DNA of 64,000 nt from Streptomyces tendae (GTDB lineage Bacteria > Actinomycetota > Actinomycetes > Streptomycetales > Streptomycetaceae), in assembly GCF_008632955.1 (NCBI RefSeq), contig NZ_CP043959.1:5456001-5520000 (forward strand). Reading direction: 5' to 3'. Position numbers and translations under genes: made by a program. Under the pieces are notes generated by a model, which saw nothing but the letters and a program-made list of their open reading frames with translations, had not been told where the DNA came from and did not search any database. The number at the start of each line of letters is the position of its first letter. The stretch's first letter is position 1. This document shows, piece after piece, positions 23,992 to 33,764 of this stretch.

Positions 23992-24483
23992 ATGACCTGG
24001 ACCGTCGTACCGGAACAGCCCGGCTCGCCCGTCGCCTCGGCGCTCTGGCGGGCGTACTACACGGAGGTCAGCGACCGCTGGTACCTGCTGCACGAGGGCC
24101 GCCGTACCGACCCGGAGGAGCTGGAGCGGGAGGTCGCCGCCGAGTCGGGCGCCGATCTCGCCCCGCCCCGGGGCCGGCTGCTGGTCGCCCGGTACGCGGG
24201 CGAGCCGGCCGGCTGCGCGGGCGTACGGCTGCCGCCCGGCGGGCCCGCCGAGCTGACCCGGGTGTTCGTGCACGAGCGGATGCGCGGCCGGGGCGGCGCG
24301 GCCCTGCTGGTGCGGGCGGCCGAGGACGTGGCCCGCGCCGCCGGCGCCCGTGCCATCGTGCTCGACACGCGGGGCGACCTGGTCGAGGCGCGGGCGCTGT
24401 ACTCCCGCCTCGGCTACCGCGAGACCGCGCCCCACAACACGGCCCCCTACGCCGAGCACTGGTTCGCCAAGCGGCTCGGCTGA
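23992..24483 (+). CDS. GNAT-family acetyltransferase
   Basis: The 163-residue acetyltransferase has the GNAT core. Motif A is LTRVFVHERMRGRGGAALL, with the R-G-R-G-G acetyl-CoA pyrophosphate loop. It is followed by AIVLDTRGDLVEARALYSRLGYRET, the typical motif B. The target amine is unknown. It ends in a shared terminator with the convergent MFS gene. Confidence 0.92.
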   Translation: MTWTVVPEQPGSPVASALWRAYYTEVSDRWYLLHEGRRTDPEELEREVAAESGADLAPPRGRLLVARYAGEPAGCAGVRLPPGGPAELTRVFVHERMRGRGGAALLVRAAEDVARAAGARAIVLDTRGDLVEARALYSRLGYRETAPHNTAPYAEHWFAKRLG

Positions 24484-24488
24484 GGGAG

Positions 24489-24519
24489 CCCGTAGGGCCT
24501 GTCCGACAGGCCCTACGGG
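24489..24519. terminator. Bidirectional terminator with near-perfect 15-bp stem
   Basis: Arms 24489-24503 and 24505-24519 pair perfectly with a 1-nt centre. The inner core GGGCCTGTCCGACAGGCCC recurs at 45195-45213. Confidence 0.85.
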
Positions 24520-24527
24520 CCGCCGGG

Positions 24528-26561
24528 TCAGCCGGTGGGAGCTCCCGCGCTCCTGCTCTGGGGGCGTTCGCCCCGGGAGCCGCACAGCTCGTCGTTGAGT
24601 TCGTGCACGAGCTGCACCAGGTCGGTCGGGCGGTCCGGCCCCCACCAGTCGCCGAGCAGCTCGGCCAGGGACTCCTCGCGCGCCCGGGCCAGCCGCTCGG
24701 TCACCTCGCGGCCCTCGTCGGTGAGCACCATGTCCACGCCCCGGCGCACGGCGAGATGCCGGCTCTCGACCTGGCGGGTGGCCTCCAGGACGACGTCCAG
24801 CGGGACGGGGTTGCGCTCGGCGAGCCGGGCCGGTTCCACAGAGCCGTGCCGGCGGATCCGCAGCAGCAGCCAGCTCGACGCCGGGAGCAGGTCGTAGCCC
24901 GCGCGGTCGGTGATCTTGCGGTAGATCTCCCGGCGCCCCTCCCGGGTGCCGAGCACCGACAGCGAGCGGCACACCTCGTCGTGCGAGGAGCGCTCCACCG
25001 GGTTCGGGGCCAGCGTCTCGGACGCGTCGGGCGCGGTGACCGAGGCGCGCAGCGGGTCCTCCTTGAGGAACCACGCCAGCACGAAGCCCAGCAGCGCCAC
25101 CGGCACGGCGTACAGGAAGACGTCCGTGATGGCGGTGGAGTAGGCGTCGAGCGCGGCGGGGCGCAGGGCGGGCGGCAGGGCGCCGATGCCGCGCGGGTCG
25201 GCCTCCAGCGTGTCGGCCGAGACGCCTGGCGGGAGGTCCGCGCCGCGGAAGGCGGCCGAGAGCTGGTCGCCGAGCCGGCCCGCGAAGATCGCGCCGAACA
25301 CGGCGACACCGAAGGAGGCGCCGATGGACCGGAAGAAGGTCGCGCCGGAGGTGGCGACGCCGAGGTCCTCGTAGGGGACGGCGTTCTGCACGATCAGGAT
25401 GAGGACCTGCATCACCAGGCCGAGGCCGAGTCCGAAGACGAAGAAGTACGCGCTCATCAGCGCGGTGGAGCTCTGCGTGTCGAGCTGGTGGAGCAGCAGC
25501 AGTCCGACGGCGGTGACGGCGGTGCCGGCGACCGGGAACACCTTCCAGCGGCCGGTGCGGCTGACGATCTGTCCGGAGCCGGTGGAGGACAGCAGCATGC
25601 CGGCCACCATCGGCAGCATGTGCACCCCGGACAGGGTCGGGCTGATCCCGTGCACCACCTGGAGGAAGGTCGGCAGATAGGTCAGCGCGCCGAACATGGC
25701 GAAGCCGACGATGAAGCTGATCACGGCGGAGAGGCTGAAGGTCCGCACCCGGAACAGCTTCAGCGGCAGCACCGGTTCGGCGGCCCGGCGCTCCACCGCC
25801 ACGAACGCGACGATCAGTACGGCGCCCAGCACCGCGAGCCCGATGATCTGCGGTGAGGCCCAGGGCCAGGTGGTGCCGCCGAGGGACGCGACCAGCACCA
25901 GGCTGGTGGCGACGGAGGCGATGAGCAGCGTGCCGAGGTAGTCGATCACGTGCTTGGTCGACCGGCGCGGGATGTGCAGCACGGTGGCGATGACGGCGAG
26001 CGCGACGACGCCGACGGGCAGGTTGACGTAGAAGACCCAGCGCCAGCTCAGGTGCTGGGTGAACAGGCCGCCGAGCAGCGGTCCGAGCACACTCGTCGCG
26101 CCGAACACGGCCCCGAACAGGCCCTGGTAGCGGCCACGTTCGCGGGGCGGCACCAGGTCGCCGACGATCGCCATCGACAGCACGATCAGGCCGCCGCCGC
26201 CCAGGCCCTGGAGCGCGCGGAAGCCGATCAGCTGGGGCATGTCCTGCGCGGCCCCGCACAGCGCCGAGCCCACCAGGAAGATGACGATGGCGGTCTGGAA
26301 CAGGCGCTTGCGGCCGTACTGGTCACCGAGTTTGCCCCACAGCGGGGTGGCGGCGGTGGACGCCAGCAGATAGGCGGTGACCACCCAGGACAGGTGCTTC
26401 AGGCCGCCGAGGTCGCTGACGATGGTGGGCAGGGCGGTGGAGACGATGGTCTGGTCGAGGGCGGCCAGCAGCAGGCCGAGCAACAGCGCGCCGATCGACA
26501 GCGCCACGCTGCCGGACACCTGTTCCTTGCTGTGGGCGGTGCCCGGCGCGTCCCCGGCCAT
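24528..26561 (-). CDS. DHA2-type MFS drug exporter fused to winged-helix domain
   Basis: Residues 1-~515 of this 677-residue chain form a 14-helix EmrB/QacA transporter (LDQTIVSTALPTIVSDLGG, RRFGRAL-type loops, RALQGLGGGGL in motif C area). The last ~154 residues are soluble and look like a MarR-type winged helix: ITDRAGYDLLPASSWLLLRI, a PLDVVLEATRQVESRHLAV recognition-like part and MVLTDEGREVTERL. Antiporters with a cytosolic MarR-like tail are known in actinobacteria. Here the tail could sense the drug or bind DNA at the membrane. The ATG at 26561 fits the family start. Confidence 0.87.
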   Translation of the reverse strand: MAGDAPGTAHSKEQVSGSVALSIGALLLGLLLAALDQTIVSTALPTIVSDLGGLKHLSWVVTAYLLASTAATPLWGKLGDQYGRKRLFQTAIVIFLVGSALCGAAQDMPQLIGFRALQGLGGGGLIVLSMAIVGDLVPPRERGRYQGLFGAVFGATSVLGPLLGGLFTQHLSWRWVFYVNLPVGVVALAVIATVLHIPRRSTKHVIDYLGTLLIASVATSLVLVASLGGTTWPWASPQIIGLAVLGAVLIVAFVAVERRAAEPVLPLKLFRVRTFSLSAVISFIVGFAMFGALTYLPTFLQVVHGISPTLSGVHMLPMVAGMLLSSTGSGQIVSRTGRWKVFPVAGTAVTAVGLLLLHQLDTQSSTALMSAYFFVFGLGLGLVMQVLILIVQNAVPYEDLGVATSGATFFRSIGASFGVAVFGAIFAGRLGDQLSAAFRGADLPPGVSADTLEADPRGIGALPPALRPAALDAYSTAITDVFLYAVPVALLGFVLAWFLKEDPLRASVTAPDASETLAPNPVERSSHDEVCRSLSVLGTREGRREIYRKITDRAGYDLLPASSWLLLRIRRHGSVEPARLAERNPVPLDVVLEATRQVESRHLAVRRGVDMVLTDEGREVTERLARAREESLAELLGDWWGPDRPTDLVQLVHELNDELCGSRGERPQSRSAGAPTG

Positions 26562-26718
26562 GCGGACCTCCAGAGGTTCGTTTCACCATCCATCGTGATC
26601 GGAGTGACCGCATATGGCCTGTTGAGTCCCTCCGGAAGTCCGCATTCCGGGGGCGCGCGGACAGGAGTGTGAAGAAGATCTGCATAATCTCTGGAGTTCG
26701 CGAGGGGAGGGACGACAC

Positions 26719-28365
26719 GTGGAACAGCCGAACGGACACCCGTGCCCGGAATGCGGTGCGCCCAGGAACAGGGACAACACCCCGGCGTGCGGCTGCACCC
26801 GGCGTGCGTCCGAGGCCCTGCGCGACGCCCGCACCGCGGAGGCGGCAGCGGCGGAGGACTTCGACCCCCTGCGCATACGGCCGTACGTAGAACTGGACGA
26901 CCACCCCGCCCCCACTACGCCGGACGGGTCCCCGGGGTCCCCCCACACGCCTCCGGCACCGGCCGAAAGCCGGCACACGCCCCCGCCCCCGGACGCCGCA
27001 CCGCCCACTCCGGCACCCGGGGCCTCCTCCTCGCCCGCCGACCCGACGGCGCACGGCCGGCCGCAGTCGCCGGAACCCGGGGAGCCGCCGGCGCCCGACG
27101 CCACGATGACCCTGAAGGCCGTCCGCCCCGACACGGCCCCACCTGGTACGGCGCCGTCCGGGACGACGCCAGGCACCGGGGCGTCCGGCCCGGGCGCGCG
27201 CGACGCGGGAGCCCCCGGCACGAGGGCGGCCGGCACGGATGCGTCCGTCGCCGACGCGCGCGGCACGGGCACGCCCGGCACCGGAGCCCTCGTGGGCGCG
27301 CGCGGCACGAGGGCGGCCGGCGCGGATGCGTCCGTCGCCGGCGCGCACGGCACGGGCGTGCACGGCACCGGAGCCCCCGGCGCGGGCGCATCCCACGCCG
27401 GCGCGGAAGCGCACGACACCGGCGCGCACGGCGCGGAAGCGCACGACACCGGCGCGCGCGGCGCGGAAGGGAACGCCGCCGGCGGGGTGCAGGCACCGGT
27501 GCCGGCCGAGGGCGCGGTCGACGCCACCATGACGCTGCGGGCCGTCCAGCCCGGCGCGGCGGCGGGAGCCGCAGGGACCGGCGCCGCCACAGCGGCCGTG
27601 TCCGGGTTGCCCACCCCCCTCGCGCCGGGGACGGCACGGCCCAACGCGGACGACCTCGGCCTCTTCGACGACGCCACGCGCCCCCTGCGCCACGTGCCCG
27701 CAGGGGCGGCGGCAGCGGCCTCGCGGCAGACAGACGGCGAACCCCCGCGGCGGAGCCGCCTGAGGCGCGGTGCGCTGATCGCGGCGTCCGGTGCGGTCGT
27801 GGTCGTGCTGGGCGCGGCGGGATGGGCGAGCGGGCTGTTCTCCTACGACTCACCGTCCCGGGACGACGCGGCACCGGACGACATCAGGGCGAGCGTGCCG
27901 GACCAGCCGTCCGGGTCGCCGTCGGCGGAGCCGTCCCCCGGCGCTTCGTCCGCGTCGCCGCCCGCGTCCCCCTCGGCCTCGGACTCCCCGTCCGCCGGCG
28001 CGAGCGCGTCCGCCTCCCCGTCGCCCTCGGCGTCCAGTTCCGCGCCGAGCGCCTCCGCACCGGCCGAGCCGTCGGCGACCGCGTCGACCGGTGCCGCGTC
28101 GTCCGCGCCCGCCGTGGCCCCGGAGCCGTCGGACCCGGGCGGCACCGCGCCGGTGCTGCGGCGCGGGGACCGGGGCCCGGAGGTCACCGAACTCCAGCAG
28201 CGTCTGCGCCAGGTGTGGCTGTACCACGGCGACATCCACGGGCAGTACACCCCGCGCGTGGAAGAAGCGGTCCGGGCCTACCAGTGGTCGCGCGGTATCG
28301 CGGAGGAGATGGGCGTCTACGGCCCCCAGACCCGCGCCCGCCTGGAGGCGGAAACCCAGGGCTGA
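26719..28365 (+). CDS. Membrane-anchored peptidoglycan-binding protein with zinc ribbon
   Basis: This 548-residue protein begins with a mini zinc ribbon (CPECGAPRNR...CGC). A ~300-residue Ala/Gly/Thr/Pro-rich region follows that contains DATMTLKAVRP/DATMTLRAVQP pairs. One membrane helix lies at ~350-372 (GALIAASGAVVVVLGAAGW), then a long Ser/Pro/Ala linker. It ends in a peptidoglycan-binding domain (PVLRRGDRGPEVTELQQRLR, WLYHGDIHG, EEAVRAYQ). The cytosolic N terminus and exported cell-wall-binding end suggest a wall-to-cytosol tether. The GTG at 26719 follows GGGGAGG by 8 nt. Confidence 0.85.
   Translation: MEQPNGHPCPECGAPRNRDNTPACGCTRRASEALRDARTAEAAAAEDFDPLRIRPYVELDDHPAPTTPDGSPGSPHTPPAPAESRHTPPPPDAAPPTPAPGASSSPADPTAHGRPQSPEPGEPPAPDATMTLKAVRPDTAPPGTAPSGTTPGTGASGPGARDAGAPGTRAAGTDASVADARGTGTPGTGALVGARGTRAAGADASVAGAHGTGVHGTGAPGAGASHAGAEAHDTGAHGAEAHDTGARGAEGNAAGGVQAPVPAEGAVDATMTLRAVQPGAAAGAAGTGAATAAVSGLPTPLAPGTARPNADDLGLFDDATRPLRHVPAGAAAAASRQTDGEPPRRSRLRRGALIAASGAVVVVLGAAGWASGLFSYDSPSRDDAAPDDIRASVPDQPSGSPSAEPSPGASSASPPASPSASDSPSAGASASASPSPSASSSAPSASAPAEPSATASTGAASSAPAVAPEPSDPGGTAPVLRRGDRGPEVTELQQRLRQVWLYHGDIHGQYTPRVEEAVRAYQWSRGIAEEMGVYGPQTRARLEAETQG
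27217..27490 (+). repeat. In-frame repeats within the peptidoglycan-binding gene
   Basis: A ~54-bp segment starting at 27217 recurs at 27304 (87-bp spacing, 29 codons). Further on, a 30-bp unit beginning gcgcggaagcgcacgacac is present at 27401, 27431 and partly 27461. All period lengths are multiples of 3, so the frame stays open as copy number changes. Confidence 0.85.
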
Positions 28366-28367
28366 CC

Positions 28368-28409
28368 CCGGCCCGTCCGGGGCTCGAGGACGAGGCCCGG
28401 ACGGGCCGG
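28368..28409 (+). terminator. Terminator after peptidoglycan-binding gene
   Basis: A 14-bp perfect stem (28368-28381 with 28396-28409) follows the stop codon by 3 nt. A second TCCGGGGC/GCCCCGGA hairpin follows around 28417-28434. They lie between convergent genes. Confidence 0.75.
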
Positions 28410-28447
28410 AGGGGGGTCCGGGGCGCAGCCCCGGAAACGGGCCCCGC

Positions 28448-29113
28448 CTACGCGGCGATGTGCAGCCGGATCATCCCCGAGGGCATCCGCTCCACCCGCA
28501 CCTGTGTCAGATCACGGACGACCACGTCCGGCCCGTGGAAGCCGGCCCGCGGCCCGATCCCCACCACCCGCATGCCCGCGGCGCGCCCCGCCGCGATCCC
28601 CGCACCGGAGTCCTCGAAGACGACGCAGTCGGCCGGGGTGACACCCAGCTCCGCCGCGCCCTTCAGGAAGCCCTCCGGATCCGGCTTGCTCGCGCCGACC
28701 GACTCCGCCGTGACGCGGACCGCGGGCTGCTCCAGCCCGGCGGCGGCCATCCGTGCCGTGGACAGGGCGACGTCCGCGGACGTCACGAGCGCGTGCGGCA
28801 GCCCGGCGAGGGACGCGAGGAACTCACGGGCGCCTGGAATCGGGACGACACCCTCGGTGTCCGCGGTCTCCTCCGCGAGCATCCGGGCGTTCTCGGCGTA
28901 GTTCTGCTCCATGGGCCGGTCGGGCAGCAGCATGGCCATCGAGGCGAAACCCTGGCGTCCGTGCACCACCTTCATGACCTCGTCGCCGTCGAGTCCGTGG
29001 CGGTCGGCCCAGCGCCGCCAGACGCGCTCGACGGAGGCGTCGGAGTTGACGAGGGTGCCGTCCATGTCCAGCAGAAGGGCACGGGCGGTGAGTACGGAGG
29101 GGGTGGCCGTCAT
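28448..29113 (-). CDS. HAD-superfamily sugar-phosphatase-like enzyme
   Basis: The 221-residue enzyme has the HAD motif I LLLDMDGTLVNSDA, motif II VTSAD, Lys in GASKPDPEGFLKG and motif III VVFEDSGAG. These are the marks of a phosphoglycolate/2-deoxyglucose-6-phosphatase type subgroup with a C1 cap. It would hydrolyse a small phosphorylated sugar or similar metabolite in the cytosol. ATG 29113 follows GGAG by 8 nt; a longer frame upstream is rejected. Confidence 0.93.
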   Translation of the reverse strand: MTATPSVLTARALLLDMDGTLVNSDASVERVWRRWADRHGLDGDEVMKVVHGRQGFASMAMLLPDRPMEQNYAENARMLAEETADTEGVVPIPGAREFLASLAGLPHALVTSADVALSTARMAAAGLEQPAVRVTAESVGASKPDPEGFLKGAAELGVTPADCVVFEDSGAGIAAGRAAGMRVVGIGPRAGFHGPDVVVRDLTQVRVERMPSGMIRLHIAA

Positions 29114-29291
29114 CGGCTGCTCCAAGCGGAAGCGGGGGCGGGACCGTGGGGCGGGGTCGGTCGGGACAGAGCGGCCCCGCCCGCCGGTCAGGGGAAACGG
29201 GCGGGAGCCACTTTGTTCATCCACGGTACAAAACTACCCCGCCCTCCCGCCAGCGGATGCACCGGGTGTTCGCCGGCCGGCCGTCCGGGCG

Positions 29292-29873
29292 TCACCCGGC
29301 GACCGCCTCCCACAGGCTCCACACACCGAGGCCCAGCATGAGCAGCGCGGCTATCCGCGTGATGAGCTTCAGCGGCACCCGCTTCATCAGCGCCTTGCCG
29401 CCGACGATGCCGAGACCGGCCACCGCCCACAGCGCGAGCACGGCACCCAGACCCACGGACAGCGGGTCGTCGTACCGGGCGGCGAGGTTCGCCGTCATGA
29501 TCTGTGTGAGGTCGCCGAACTCGGCGACGAGGATCAGCATGAACCCGGCCCCGGCGACCTTCCAGAAGGACTGGTCCTCGGGCTTGCGGACCTCCTCCTC
29601 GTCGTCGTCCTTCCTGAACAGCAGCACCGCCGCGCCGCCGAGGAAGAGCAAGCCCGTGAGCGCGTGCACGAGCTGCTGCGGCAGCAGGGTCAGCACACTT
29701 CCCGCCGCCACCGCCAGGGCGACGTGCACCGCGAAGGCGGCGGCGACACCGGCGAAGACGTACGAGGCGCGGTAGCGGGTGCCGAGGACGAGCCCGGCGA
29801 GCGCGGTCTTGTCGGGCAGTTCGGCCAGGAAGACGACGCCGAAGACGACGGCCGTCACGGTCAGGCTGATCAA
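29292..29873 (-). CDS. TMEM165/GDT1-family Mn2+/Ca2+ transporter
   Basis: The 193-residue membrane protein shows the two family signature motifs of UPF0016/GDT1: ELPDKT at residues 18-23 and EFGDLT at 118-123. An acidic cytosolic loop (KDDDEEEVRKPED) lies between the two three-helix halves. Known relatives export Mn2+ or Ca2+. The TTG start at 29873 follows GAGGA closely; GTG at 29858 is an alternative. It lies behind a yybP-ykoY-type leader, which fits Mn2+ control. Confidence 0.92.
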   Translation of the reverse strand: MISLTVTAVVFGVVFLAELPDKTALAGLVLGTRYRASYVFAGVAAAFAVHVALAVAAGSVLTLLPQQLVHALTGLLFLGGAAVLLFRKDDDEEEVRKPEDQSFWKVAGAGFMLILVAEFGDLTQIMTANLAARYDDPLSVGLGAVLALWAVAGLGIVGGKALMKRVPLKLITRIAALLMLGLGVWSLWEAVAG

Positions 29874-29989
29874 GGTTCCTCAATCGGTCGGGGGCTGCCC
29901 CGCCGAGAGTGACGAACTTGCGCGCAAGACACCTCGGCACGGCAGCACACGCGGTACCCGTGCCGTGCGGCACAGGCGTGCACTGCTTG

Positions 29990-30092
29990 CCGAAGGTCTC
30001 GCCGGCCGACCCTCGCGGGCCTGCCTCCGGGCGCCGGCTCAGGCTTGCTGAGCAGTATGTCGACGGTCCGGCATAGGGCTACTCCCCTTCTG
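29990..30092 (-). promoter_or_regulatory. yybP-ykoY (Mn2+) riboswitch
   Basis: Read on the minus strand, the leader has the conserved 5' block AAGGGGAGTAGCC (30089-30077) and a 3' GAGACC block (30000-29995), with GC-rich stems between. These are the hallmarks of the yybP-ykoY family. A GTGCCGCACGGCAC palindrome downstream may act as the expression platform. The riboswitch lies ~120 nt upstream of the TMEM165-like gene, a common partner of this riboswitch class. It occupies part of the 445-nt gene-free stretch 29874-30318. Confidence 0.8.
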
Positions 30093-30170
30093 CGCCGTCC
30101 ATGGTACGTGACGTCCGCGCGGACCCCGAAGCCCGTCCCGCACGGCGGACCGCGCACCCCTTGCGCGGAA

Positions 30171-30225
30171 ACTTCACGCCTGAACCATAGACGTGTCATG
30201 AGCACGTCATTAACTTCTTACCGGG
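30171..30225 (+). promoter_or_regulatory. PHO-box-like 11-nt direct repeats
   Basis: Five consecutive 11-nt units share the pattern NNNTCAYNNNN or close to it: ACTTCACGCCT, GAACCATAGAC, GTGTCATGAGC, ACGTCATTAAC and TTCTTACCGGG. Units 3 and 4 match best. Streptomyces PhoP boxes are 11-nt direct repeats with a GTTCA core. The site lies ~95 nt upstream of a secreted nuclease gene followed by a PhoD-like phosphatase. Binding is inferred. Confidence 0.5.
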
Positions 30226-30318
30226 CCCACGCCTCCCGGCAACACGGCACCGCGAGCATTCCCCTGCCCGCATTCCCCTGCCCGCACGCCAACGCCCGCA
30301 CCCCACAAGGGAGTTCAC

Positions 30319-30963
30319 ATGACGAAGTTCTACGCGCGTCGACGGCTCAGCATAGCCGCCGCGCTCACCGGACTCATAGCCTCCGCGGGGCTGTTCAACG
30401 CCCCGGCCGCCTCCGCCGCCCTCCCCACCCCGGTGAGCGCCGCCACCGCCCGCAGCTACCTCGCCACCCTCCCCGTGCGCACCGAGAGCCGCACCGGCTA
30501 CAACCGCGACCTGTTCCCGCACTGGATCACCGTCAGCGGCAGCTGCAACACCCGCGAGACGATCCTCAAGCGCGACGGTACGAACGTCGTCACGGACTCC
30601 GCCTGCGCCGCCACCAGCGGCAGCTGGTACTCCCCGTACGACGGTGCCACCTGGTCCGCCGCGTCCGACGTCGACATCGACCACATGGTGCCGCTGGCCG
30701 AGGCCTGGGACTCCGGCGCGAGCTCCTGGACCACCGCCCAGCGCCAGTCCTTCGCCAACGACCTCACCCGCCCGCAGCTCATCGCCGTCACGGACAACGT
30801 CAACCAGTCCAAGGGCGACCAGGACCCGGCCACCTGGATGCCGTCCCGCACGGCCTACCGCTGCACGTACGTCCGGGCCTGGGTCCAGGTGAAGTACCAC
30901 TACGGCCTGGCCGTCGACTCGGCCGAGAAGTCCGCGCTTCAGGGGTACCTGAACAACTGCTGA
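30319..30963 (+). CDS. Secreted HNH/DUF1524 nuclease
   Basis: The 214-residue exported nuclease has a signal peptide (cleavage near ASA-ALP, ~33). The DUF1524/HNH core DVDIDHMVPLAEAW contains candidate metal residues Asp121/His122, and VTDNVNQSKGD supplies the Asn. Paired cysteines (GSCNT, SACAA, YRCTY, NNC) fit an extracellular enzyme. It probably degrades DNA or RNA for phosphate scavenging, consistent with the PHO-box-like repeats upstream and the phosphatase gene 91 nt downstream. Confidence 0.92.
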   Translation: MTKFYARRRLSIAAALTGLIASAGLFNAPAASAALPTPVSAATARSYLATLPVRTESRTGYNRDLFPHWITVSGSCNTRETILKRDGTNVVTDSACAATSGSWYSPYDGATWSAASDVDIDHMVPLAEAWDSGASSWTTAQRQSFANDLTRPQLIAVTDNVNQSKGDQDPATWMPSRTAYRCTYVRAWVQVKYHYGLAVDSAEKSALQGYLNNC

Positions 30964-31053
30964 GGCAGCACGGCCCGAACTGCCGGGTGCGCCGATCTCC
31001 CCGGTGGCCTCCGTCGCTGCGTACCGTACGGGGCGACGGAGGAAGGGGTCACC

Positions 31054-32700
<1,647 letters not shown>

Positions 32701-32858
32701 GACCGGCGGGCACCTGTGCGTCCGCTGTGCAACGGGGGGCGGATCCGGTCACCCCTGCGGCCGGACGGGCGGGCCGGTGTGCGCGGTGACATGCGCGGAG
32801 GGGCCTCGGGGGCGGCCGAAGAGAACTGAACCCATGGCCAAATGTTGAACTTGCAAGC

Positions 32859-32877
32859 ATCTTTTAGGCACACCTAA
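32859..32877. promoter_or_regulatory. Iron-box-like (DmdR/IdeR) site
   Basis: ATCTTTTAGGCACACCTAA matches the 19-bp actinobacterial iron box TTAGGTTAGGCTCACCTAA at 14 positions, including the whole right half. It lies 78 nt upstream of the DoxX gene and overlaps a plausible TTGCAA/TTGAAC -35 region. Binding by DmdR is inferred. The surrounding 32701-32955 has no gene. Confidence 0.5.
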
Positions 32878-32955
32878 CGTGGGATCACGACTCGGTTCCG
32901 CCCCCAGGACCGGCCTCTTCCGGGGGCCGGTTCGTGACCGAAGGAGATCCCCCGC

Positions 32956-33408
32956 ATGAACGGACGCCTCACCAGCGCCCAGCCCTACGCCCTGGGCCTG
33001 TTCCGCATGGTCGTCGGACTGCTCTTCGCCTGCCACGGCGCCGTGTCCCTGCTCGGCCTGCTCGGCGGCACGGACGGCAACGGCGGCACCGTCGGGACCG
33101 GCACCTGGCCGGGCTGGTACGCCGCCCTGATCGAACTCGTCGGCGGCGGGCTCGTCCTGCTCGGCCTCGGCACCCGCGCCGCCGCGTTCATATCGTCCGG
33201 CGCGATGGCGTACGCGTACTTCAAGGTGCACCAGCCGGAGGCCCTCTGGCCGATCCAGAACCGTGGCGAGGGCGCGGCCATGTACTGCTGGGCCATGTTC
33301 CTGCTCGTCTTCACCGGCTCCGGGGCCTTCGGCCTCGACCGCCTGCTCGCCAAGCGCTCCACGGCACGGGAGGGACAGCCGGCGGAGCAGACCCCGGTGA
33401 CCGCGTGA
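32956..33408 (+). CDS. DoxX-family membrane protein
   Basis: The 150-residue protein has four hydrophobic helices and DoxX family features: LGLFRMVVGLLFACHGA, ELVGGGLVLLGLGTR and a C-terminal GLDRLLAKR. DoxX relatives take part in redox or oxidative-stress membrane complexes. The AAGGAGAT ribosome site is optimal. An iron-box-like sequence upstream suggests control by iron. Its last codons merge into a low-complexity repeat region. Confidence 0.9.
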   Translation: MNGRLTSAQPYALGLFRMVVGLLFACHGAVSLLGLLGGTDGNGGTVGTGTWPGWYAALIELVGGGLVLLGLGTRAAAFISSGAMAYAYFKVHQPEALWPIQNRGEGAAMYCWAMFLLVFTGSGAFGLDRLLAKRSTAREGQPAEQTPVTA

Positions 33409-33520
33409 CCGCCTGACGGCGTGACCGTCCTGACCGCCTGACCGCCTGACCGCACGACCACTTCACCGCAACGACCGACCGCACGACCGCTTCACCGCAA
33501 CGACCGACCGCACGACCGCC
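33409..33520 (+). repeat. GACCGCCTGA-type and 29-bp direct repeats
   Basis: Starting in the last codons of the DoxX gene, 10-bp-like units (gaccgcctga, gaccgcgtga) recur. A 29-bp unit then appears at 33450 and 33479, with a partial third at 33508. It looks like slippage-driven expansion of the gene end. The gene-free stretch 33409-33764 holds this, the following hairpin and a leader. Confidence 0.8.
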
Positions 33521-33556
33521 GGAGCCTCCCCACGGCACCCGCACCGAGTCGCACGC

Positions 33557-33591
33557 GACGCCCCCTTGCCGCACACCGCGCGGGGGGCGTC
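33557..33591 (+). terminator. Terminator hairpin
   Basis: GACGCCCCC (33557-33565) pairs with GGGGGCGTC (33583-33591). It follows the DoxX gene and its repeat region. Confidence 0.65.
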
Positions 33592-33764
33592 CCCGTGTCC
33601 GGGGCGGAAACCGGCGGCGGCGGGCGTACCAACCCCCCGTGACCTTTCTGTCACGTACCGGGCGTACGCTGTATGGCTGTCATCGGCTTCTCCTGCCACT
33701 CCTGCCGCTTCCACCGCGACAGCGCGGCGGGGCACGGGCCCACGGGGGCGTACGGGGAGTGCGA

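Noticed and set aside
23155..26259. 1034-codon minus-strand open frame
   Set aside because: It is a shadow of the MFS gene in another frame joined to the real 223-residue gene that starts at 23826.
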